Under the pieces are notes generated by a model. That model was not told the origin of the DNA, made no database searches, and saw nothing but the letters and a program-made list of their open reading frames with translations. Shown here one piece after another: positions 56,598 through 64,000 of a stretch of DNA of 64,000 nt; within the stretch, counting starts at the first letter, position 1; each line of letters starts with the position of its first letter. Location: contig NC_134834.1 of assembly GCF_004210375.1 (NCBI RefSeq), positions 96,662,170 through 96,726,169 on the forward strand, given 5' to 3'. This DNA comes from Tachypleus tridentatus (Eukaryota > Arthropoda > Merostomata > Xiphosura > Limulidae). Made by a program: the position numbers and the translations under genes.

Positions 56598-56935
56598 TTC
56601 TTTTTCGCGCGAAGCTATACTAGGGCTATCTGCGCTATCTGTCTCCAATTTTTAGCATGATACGCTAGAGTGAAGGTAGCTAATCAACACCACCTACAGC
56701 CAGCTCTTGGGTTAGTTACTTACTAATGACTAGTGAGATTGACCGTCACGTACCCTGATGTGACGGCAGTAAGTCTGCGCACTTGCAACGCTAAGATCAG
56801 ACTTTCATTTTCCCGCGTTGGACACAGCAAATCGCCCGAATACAAACACACACACTTGAGTGTCGCATTGTAATGCTCTAACGGCTAAAAGGACGAGCAT
56901 ATTTGATGACGAGATTTCGAACTCACATAACAGAT
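56598..56935 (-). mobile_element. Old SINE-A copy interrupted by SINE-C
   Basis: Tail side TTTTTCGCGCGAAGCTATAC at 56600, body to ATTGACCGTCACGTACCCTG (about 56758), then resumes with CGGCTAAAAGGACGAGCATA (56882) and a decayed head. The interruption is the SINE-C at about 56760-56862. Confidence 0.82.
56760..56862 (+). mobile_element. SINE-C copy nested in SINE-A
   Basis: CGGCAGTAAGTCTGCGCACT, TGCAACGCTAAGATCAGACT, B-box remnant TTCATTTTCCCGCG, GGACACAGCAAATCGCCC, and an AC-repeat tail (ACAAACACACACAC). Confidence 0.78.
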
Positions 56936-56999
56936 AACAAGTTGAGGCAAGAAAATAACTGACGTGTCATTCTGTTTTGTTCTAGAACAATTAAAATCA

Positions 57000-57410
57000 A
57001 ATGCGTCAGACAAAAAGAGAGATAAAAAGACAGATGGCAATGAGAAACACGCAAGAAGAAAGAGGTAAAGTAACACATACAAGATGAGGAAGACAGGCTA
57101 ATATACAAAAAAAATGAGACACGTAGACTTACAGGCAGAGAAACAAAAAACACACGAGAAGAGGAAGATGAGTTGTTACACAACGAGAAAGAGGCACTAG
57201 AGGAACAGACACAGGAAGATAAAGGAAGGAAATACTCAAACACTGAACACGGAATAGACACGAAAGACAAACAGAAAAACGAAAATATACGGTCACAACA
57301 ACATGGCATATGAAAGATGAAAATGCACTTAAAAATATGTACAGGTACATAGGAGGAGAAAATAGTTGACACTAAGTGGAAGATATGAAAGCCCATATGC
57401 TCAGGAACGA
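57000..57410. repeat. Purine-rich (A+G) low-complexity tract
   Basis: Plus strand is dominated by A and G in words such as AGACAGA, GAGAAAC, GAGGAAGA and ACACAAGA. The overlapping minus frames of 157, 73 and 65 codons (rich in F, S, C, L) follow from this composition and are not called genes. Confidence 0.75.
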
Positions 57411-57626
57411 AAACTATAACACAAAATACATATAGAATCGAAGTTGTTTGATAAATCGAATTAAAACTGTTATGTTACCAACCAACCAAGTTTGTTTCAA
57501 AAAACACATTCTTATGATATTGAATAATCCTTCTATCTTGCTCAGAAATTATAATAATATGTCAACTCGTTTTCTATACAAAATATTTTCTAACCCTGTC
57601 ACGTTTCTAAGAAATGTTCTTTATGA

Positions 57627-57659
57627 GTAGCAGAATTTGTTTATTATAAATTCTGCTAC
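57627..57659. repeat. Perfect hairpin, 12-bp arms, 9-bp loop
   Basis: GTAGCAGAATTT (57627-57638) and AAATTCTGCTAC (57648-57659) are exact complements. No T-run follows and no gene ends nearby. Confidence 0.9.
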
Positions 57660-59431
57660 CTTCCATAGAGATAGTGGATTTTCATGGAACACTTTGATAT
57701 TTCTTTACCTAGAAACAGAATAATATTTACAAAAACACAAAAGAAATGAAGCGGTAAAGTGTTGTCAAATAAAGCTTTGCAAGAGACTAAAAATTTAGAC
57801 TTTCTGTACGTAATTTCAGGAGAGCTTAAGTAGATTACGGTAAAATAATTTCTTTTCTGTTGGACTGAAACATGAGAATGTCGGAACTCAGCTGCATACA
57901 TTGATGAAACTTTCAATACAGTCAGAAAGTATGGATGAGATTGTAAGAACTCATGAGAATTTTCCAAGTAAGACAACACAGAGGTTTTAAGTTACTTAGC
58001 ACTCGACTTTTCTGATTTTTATTTTATTTAGTTTTGTTCCTGTTGTTATTATAATGATTAAACATTCGCCCATATTTGTATTTGTCTCATTTTGTTCTGA
58101 TTCTGTTGTTGTAATTTTATTGTCCACTATCTTTTAAACTATTTGGTGTAATATTACCAATAGAACAAGATATTATAGATTATATACCTACCATGGTGGT
58201 AACACTCATGCACACGGAAATTGATACTCAGGTGAAGAAAGAAGAACAAAGACAAAGCACCAGAGAGAAATACGTAGAAAAAGGTTGAATAATTCTACCC
58301 TTGCAGTGATAACTTATCGTATTTAAGAACATTCGTATGAAAAATAATGTTAAAACGATTGAGTCGATAGCTCTTTAAAAACATTAATATATTAAAGATT
58401 TTTTTAAAAGTTGAGTAAAAAGTATTAGATTTCAAATATTTTATATTGGAAGTTAAATATCATATTATCTCCAATTCAGTTTTAACTGAGATTGGAAACT
58501 CTCTGTGATTTTAAATGAGGCAAGACATTTTAAACTATGATAAAACTTAATAAAATTACTTTAAAATGTTTTTAGGTGTATCAAATGACAACGAAGGATG
58601 GTATTTTAAGGAGTATTTCGCTTATTAAGCTCGAATATCTAAACAACTGGTAGAAATAATAAATACATTAGAACTAAGTGTTCTAAGCTTCTAATCAAAA
58701 TTTACAGTTGTGGATAAGCTAGAAAGGAAAATAAAGACAAAAAAACAGAAATAATGTATCTCGTAATGGAAGGAACTGGTTATATGGTAGTGGGTACTGT
58801 TGAATGATGGTCTTTCTTCTAAGCTGATTCATATAGTTTTCTAATCATTTATATATAAGGTGTCGTTCAACATTCCATTACAATGTTTTGTTTTCTTTCG
58901 TATTCTTTTGCTCAGCAGAAACCTATTTCTCCTGCTTACAAATTTAAACGGTTGCCATTCACTCTTTTACACTATCCTCCTCTTATTACTACACCTATGA
59001 AAGGTAGTGAAAATATTGCTATTGTGTATTGATTGCTTTTACTTGAATTTTGCATTGAATCTCTTAAAAATGAAGTGTTGAAAATTACTTTCTGTGAAAA
59101 CTACCTGTTTTTCTCAAGTTTACCACAACAACTGTATTTTTCTTTAAATCAAACAAAATGTAGCGAAAATATTCTTCAAATATTAGAAAACAAACTTATG
59201 CAGTTTAATATAGATTTGTATTTGCTTGATACTTTCCAAAAATACGTCAATTATAATACTACACATAAATACTTTAATTTTGACTTGACCACTTTTGAAC
59301 TTTAGAGCAAAATGTAATATATTGTTTCAAGAGTAGACTTAAAATAGTGGAAAGTCAGAGAAGTAATTCTGTCTTTGTGTTGAGAGTAAGCATTTTGTGT
59401 CTTATTTAATGGGTTTCGTTTGAAGAGAGCC
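57660..59431. other. Non-coding stretch, nothing recognised
   Basis: AT-rich; frames of 107 codons (57656-57979, minus) and 90 codons (59033-59305, plus) have no known motif and no splice or promoter support. Confidence 0.5.
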
Positions 59432-59480
59432 CTTGCGATAGCCCTTGTGTAGCTTTGCGTGAAATTCAAAACAAACAAAC
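59432..59480 (+). mobile_element. SINE-A 3'-end fragment
   Basis: Only the last 49 bases: GCGATAGCCCTTGTGTAGCT, TTGCGTGAAATTC and two AAAC units. Extreme 5' truncation. Confidence 0.88.
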
Positions 59481-60700
59481 CATGTACAATAAAAAAAGTT
59501 ATGTATTGTTCAATTTTAATGGTTCTCAATGTGACGAGTTATTTTTTCGTGTTGTTAAAAATTATTCAAGGCTGTTCTAGGTTTTTTTTACACATTTTTA
59601 TCCCCAGCTCATGCTTCTCAAAGCTCTGCCACCGCTACATTGCATACCATATCTCGAAGACGTTCCTGCCATTAGACGTTTATAACGTTTATAATAAATC
59701 TTATCGTGTCTTTGGTGCCATCTATACAGTTCGATGGGAAATGACGTTTTAGTTCTTATAGATACAGACGACAGATACCATTTTGTTAGTAGTTCAAAGT
59801 ATATTGAAGTGGATCTCGCAGCGAGAGCACATTTGAACTAAAACCAGTGGCTAGAAGATCATTTAGAAAGTCATGATGTATAATTTTCTTTCTTTCTTTC
59901 CTTCATCATTACTTTGGATGGTTCCCTGAAAACAAGTTTGAGTCTGAGTTGGTCGATATATTCTTGAAACATGCAAATTTTAAAGGATTTTTACTGAATG
60001 ATATTTTTCAGATTCAAATCTTATCAATATACGATTTCATATTCTCTATTAGAAAAGTAAATATTTATTTACAGGACAGAAATTCTGATATGGGCTCAAA
60101 AAGAAAGGTCAAGAACTTAGCTCTGAGTTATGTGTTTCTTATGCGTTTTAATGTTTAATCATAATGTCTGAAAAATCGTAGATATTATACTTTTGTTATT
60201 ATCAACATATGAATGTTTGAAAAGTTTGATACGTAAATTTCAAATTATTCCATGAAGATAGGAAACTAGTGGCAACTCCAAAATCTTATGATACGTTGTT
60301 TTACACAAAGTAAATATGCTATTCTTAAATATAGTTCTAGTAACTGGCATACAGTCCCTGTTAGATATTTATCACTTCATCTCTTGGAACAGAAGTCAGC
60401 CATGACCAACATTATAAGAAACCAGTGTTTCTTCTTGTGTCATTACTAACTATGACAGAGACACACGTACTTCCATACTTGTGCGGAATTGTCGACGAGA
60501 TGCTTTATTTTTCCCAATCAATAAATAAGAGGGTCTTCAGAAAGATGATACGTGGCCAAGTCTAAACATAATACAATGAGTCTGCTAGAGTCTTCGATAG
60601 ATATATATGTTTACACGAACCTTGTACCTTATGCAAAGTAATAAAGCTATAGCTGAGTATTTATGACTCAATGCTATAGCGGTTATAAGTGCGCTACCTA
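59481..60700. other. Non-coding stretch, nothing recognised
   Basis: AT-rich; a short TTTC microsatellite at about 59887-59903. Confidence 0.5.
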
Positions 60701-60701
60701 C

Positions 60702-60840
60702 TTTGTTATTAAACTATACAAAACTATAAATTACCATCAAACTATACAGGACGTTATGTAAATTACAATCAAGCCATTTTGAACACTATTTAAACTTGCT
60801 ATCAAACCTCACAGGACATTGTGAAACTCACTTGAATTTG
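60702..60840. repeat. Tandem repeat, 32-bp unit, about four copies
   Basis: Units at 60728-60759, 60760-60791 and 60792-60823, each AAA(T/C)T(A/T)nC(A/T)ATCAA(A/G)C..., ending in an ACnTTnTG-like word; partial units on both sides. Confidence 0.8.
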
Positions 60841-61425
60841 TTATGGATCCTCCCAAAAAAACTGTTTATCTAGTTATTATCTTTCACACCGTCATTTATG
60901 TGTACCAAACGAGACACAATTTTTCAAGATGTTAGCGAGGATTATTACAAAGGATGGGGCTCTTATAATGATATATGAAGCAGAGTATAATCATAACATC
61001 AATTAGCCTATCCACAGACATCAGGAAGAACAACTTAACACGAGAATAACCAGGAAATTAACGGGACCTTCTATTGCCGCTTGGGAGACTACAAGTTGCG
61101 GAATGTTCAGTGTATGTAATCTTTCCACATACAGTAGCACAGAATAATTGTTAGTCAGCATTTTATTTGTAGTAGATATAATTGTGGTATACTAGTAGTT
61201 TGTATATGGTTGTAAATGTGACAATATGTCATCCATTGGGGGTTGTTCTAATAATCAACTGATAATTATATGTTGTGAGTGACATGCTAGTACTTTGTAT
61301 AGTTCGTGGTCAGCTGTTATTATTATGGTTATTTTCTTTCAATTTAAAAATATAAAGTTTTTATTAGTATTTTGCTGATTGAAAATATTTGTTTCAATAG
61401 TAATGAACTGATGTAGAGCAATACG
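60841..61425. other. Non-coding stretch up to the gap
   Basis: AT-rich; nothing recognised. Confidence 0.5.
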
Positions 61426-61925
61426 NNNNNNNNNNNNNNNNNNNNNNNNNNNNNNNNNNNNNNNNNNNNNNNNNNNNNNNNNNNNNNNNNNNNNNNNNNN
61501 NNNNNNNNNNNNNNNNNNNNNNNNNNNNNNNNNNNNNNNNNNNNNNNNNNNNNNNNNNNNNNNNNNNNNNNNNNNNNNNNNNNNNNNNNNNNNNNNNNNN
61601 NNNNNNNNNNNNNNNNNNNNNNNNNNNNNNNNNNNNNNNNNNNNNNNNNNNNNNNNNNNNNNNNNNNNNNNNNNNNNNNNNNNNNNNNNNNNNNNNNNNN
61701 NNNNNNNNNNNNNNNNNNNNNNNNNNNNNNNNNNNNNNNNNNNNNNNNNNNNNNNNNNNNNNNNNNNNNNNNNNNNNNNNNNNNNNNNNNNNNNNNNNNN
61801 NNNNNNNNNNNNNNNNNNNNNNNNNNNNNNNNNNNNNNNNNNNNNNNNNNNNNNNNNNNNNNNNNNNNNNNNNNNNNNNNNNNNNNNNNNNNNNNNNNNN
61901 NNNNNNNNNNNNNNNNNNNNNNNNN
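61426..61925. other. Assembly gap, 500 N
   Basis: Exactly 500 N, probably a scaffolding gap of default or estimated size. The open frames of about 200 codons across it are artefacts of N. Confidence 1.
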
Positions 61926-62439
61926 AGTAACTGAATGTGTAATAATTCACACAGATCCAAATACCTCACTAAACACAATGGCAGGTTCATTTGACCAGCT
62001 AGAAACAATTATCTATCTATCTGATGTTTCCGAATCGTCTATTTTAATCTTTCCTTGCTTTTGCCAGATCTTAAGTCAAAATTTATTCCATCTTGCCATC
62101 ATCTTTATGGCCCACAGCTCCCTATAGCTAACAAATTAAAATATTTAGAAAGTAGCTCATAACATTGTTGAATATTTTTTACAAAAAGTGAATTTATCTT
62201 CTGAAAGTATCAGTCCCTTTCTTGTAGTTTTCTCCAACTTTTGGTGGCCTCGTAGTATATATCAGAAAATGTCTACATCATACATCACTTACCATATTAT
62301 AAATTTAGTAACTTTCTCTTTATTTGCAAGACACCTTTCTATCCCTTTCTACTCTGCTGAAGGTGGCTTTTTATGTTTAGAGTTGTGGCGGGTTTTGAAA
62401 CAGTTCAGTGTTAAAGAGCTGCATAATAAATATTTATAC
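61926..62439. other. 3' flank of the SULT pseudogene
   Basis: No poly(A) run directly after the stop (minus sense), so a processed origin is not shown by a tail here. The 115-codon plus frame from 62188 is antisense to the pseudogene end and spurious. Confidence 0.5.
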
Positions 62440-63391
62440 CTAATTTTCGAGAACGTCATAAAACAATTCTGGCCAAATATTAGGGATATGTGTTCCCTTT
62501 TTCTTTTCATCAAATTTTGCCTTCAAACGTTTTGACTGATCTTTAGAGAAATGATCCTTCCAGTCACCAACAACTCCTTTTTGAATAAAAGTGTTCTCTT
62601 TCGGCTGTGGTGCCTTTACAACTTTAACATATTCCTGAAGTAACTTTATTGCTTTATGAACACGTATATTTTGATGTTTCAGTTTTTCTTCTTTGTTTTC
62701 TTTGTGACAAAACCCATTGAACTGTTCGTTGATGTGTTTTCTCATATATTCTACACTTGTTTGATATAGTATTTTCTTCAACAAATTAGCGTCATTTTCA
62801 AGCATATCAAAATATTCCTGCCCTAAAAATTTGGCAATTGTTTCACTGTAACTTGATTGTCTGCTTTCATTTCTTCGTAAACAAGGAATAAAACGTTTGG
62901 AAGTTTTCGATGTTCATAAAGCGAAATAATATGATCGAAGTAGTCTCCCCAGTCATTTTCTCCATTCAGAAAAATTTCAAAATATTCATCAAAAGTTCCT
63001 TCTGAGAACTGATAGTGTGGAAACGTTTTGGTATGATGATAAAATGAAAAGCAACAATTTTTTGGATTTCGAATAATTATGATGTACTTTGCTTTAGCAG
63101 AATAAAGTTTTACGTGAAATGGGAGATGAGTTTTCACAGCCCCAGGTCGAGGCATGAGTTCAATACCTTCCTTTTCAAAAAAATCTATTATAGGACAAGA
63201 AAGGTTGTATTCTTCCAGACTTGTCAGTGGTTTTCCTTTGGGCAAGATATTGTGCGCTATATTGTGTCCAAGTTGTTACAGATTTTGGAAATGTCAGTAT
63301 AATAATGTCGTCATTGGATGGCTTCTTTTAAATATTTGGGAGTAAAGACTCCGACAATTCTGACATTGTAAACATCTTGATAAGCTGGCAT
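62440..63391 (-). pseudogene. Cytosolic sulfotransferase (SULT, Sulfotransfer_1), disrupted
   Basis: SULTs move sulfonate from PAPS to hydroxyl or amine groups in the cytosol. Read on minus from ATG 63391: N terminus MPAYQDVYNVRIVGVFTPKY; PAPS 5'-phosphosulfate loop TFPKSVTTW (63268-63294), where families have T-Y/F-PKSGTTW, so the Gly is now Val; PLTSLEEYNLSCP; the KTHLP catalytic-His segment; IIIIRNPKNCCFSFYHH (3'-phosphate site); YEEMKAD; near the C terminus GVVGDWKDHFSKDQSKRL; stop TAG at 62440. Reading frame changes three times: about 63321-63330 (with a small deletion and a TGA at 63311-63313 in the original frame), 63261, and 62826 (five T where six keep frame, giving TAG at 62823). 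Without these it would be about 310 residues, family-typical, in one exon. The last lesion alone could be a homopolymer sequencing error; all three together with the loop change argue for a real pseudogene. 3' of it lies the assembly gap. Confidence 0.88.
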
Positions 63392-64000
63392 TTTCTAATT
63401 GTGTACATGTTGATTGAACCTTTCTTAATACAGGGTAAGGAAATAATAAGTGAAAACATTATACTGAATCAATATGGAATTTCCGCGAAAAACAGGTTTA
63501 AGTCATTCACAAGAACAGAAAATTTATTCACAAAATATTTACACTCAAATCATAAAAAAATGTGATCGATAAGAAATTTAGACAGTGAAAATTATTGTAC
63601 TAAATGGAATTGGAACACAGAAAGAGTTCTGCAACAGATTTTACACCCACGATTTTAAGAAAAGTTAGTGCTATGTAAGAAATTATTATACACGAACTTT
63701 AGTGTAACCACCATAAAATGTATGTGGATGCATACATGCAAAGCCCAGGTGAAGTCTGTTTTGTATATCGTTATAACCAGTAATATATTAAAATAAAATT
63801 TGAGTGAACGAAATAGAAGACGTTACATTTATTGTCCTTTATATTAATAAACATATGTAGCTTTAAGAAAAGTTGAATGTGGATGTCTGAGCATACATAT
63901 GATAATTAGGAACTAATGGAAAGAAATGTTATATTGGATCGTTTCTTGTAAGTAGCTCAAAATTAATAAAGAGAGCTGTAGCCGAACCTTCAAGAAACTA
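63392..64000. other. 5' flank of the SULT pseudogene, to the window end
   Basis: AT-rich; no upstream exon or promoter recognised, and the 62-codon frame at 63377-63565 lacks motifs. Confidence 0.5.

Noticed and set aside
56923-57396. 157-codon minus-strand open frame
   Set aside because: Explained by the purine-rich tract on the other strand; repetitive F/S/C/L residues and starts in a decayed SINE head.
61339-62008. Open frames of about 200 codons
   Set aside because: They run through 500 N and have no sequence content.
62188-62535. 115-codon plus-strand open frame
   Set aside because: Partly antisense to the SULT pseudogene and without recognisable features.

Overview
The window is 64 kb of AT-rich, intron- and repeat-dominated animal nuclear DNA. 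No bacterial features (operons, Shine-Dalgarno sites, CRISPR) are present. About two dozen copies or fragments of one tRNA-derived SINE (called SINE-A here) recur throughout. It has a tRNA-like head with A and B boxes, a GC-richer body of roughly 200 bp, and an AAAC-repeat tail. From memory I associate this element, and the smaller tRNA-derived families SINE-B (AAC tail) and SINE-C (AC tail), with horseshoe crab (Xiphosura) genomes. That assignment is an inference I could not test; an arthropod, and most likely a chelicerate, is the safer statement.

Protein-coding content is sparse. There are two class A GPCR genes. One is an apparently complete single-exon receptor on the minus strand (26344-27738) with an unusual GRY in place of DRY and CRAP in place of CWxP. 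The other is the first coding exon of a peptide-type receptor on the plus strand (48844-49217), ending at a splice donor inside the DRY arginine codon; its remaining exons were not found in the window. A cytosolic sulfotransferase (SULT) copy on the minus strand (62440-63391) covers the full protein length without introns but has three frame disruptions and an altered PAPS-binding loop, so it is called a pseudogene. All other open frames of 60-150 codons look like chance frames or lie inside repeats.

Mobile elements: a Tc3/Tc1-like transposon with both ends and TA duplications intact but a broken transposase (5516-6993); two older Tc1-like remnants (about 12300-13470, itself interrupted by a SINE with a target-site duplication, and about 40800-41480 on minus); and, most interesting, a head-to-head pair of Penelope-like element 3' ends (42229-43165). 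Both arms encode the GIY-YIG endonuclease segment and the C-terminal end of the element, and carry a hammerhead-ribozyme-like motif.

Tandem and inverted repeats: a 38-bp unit x5 (2095), a 102-bp unit x3 (36198), a 41-bp unit (53021), a 32-bp unit (60702), several old degenerate minisatellites with roughly 60-75 bp periods (22659, 24785, 32085, 45170, 54783), an 87-bp near-identical direct repeat 1.2 kb apart (46166 and 47360), a purine-rich 400-bp tract (57000) and some short hairpins. A 500-N assembly gap lies at 61426-61925.

Layout: 1-13 kb repeats and Tc1 elements; 13-26 kb SINEs and degenerate minisatellites; 26-28 kb GPCR; 28-42 kb mostly empty DNA with SINEs; 42-43 kb Penelope pair; 45-47 kb repeats; 48.8 kb GPCR exon 1 followed by intronic or intergenic SINEs; 54-57 kb nested SINEs; 61-63.4 kb gap and SULT pseudogene. 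The genes do not form a functional cluster.
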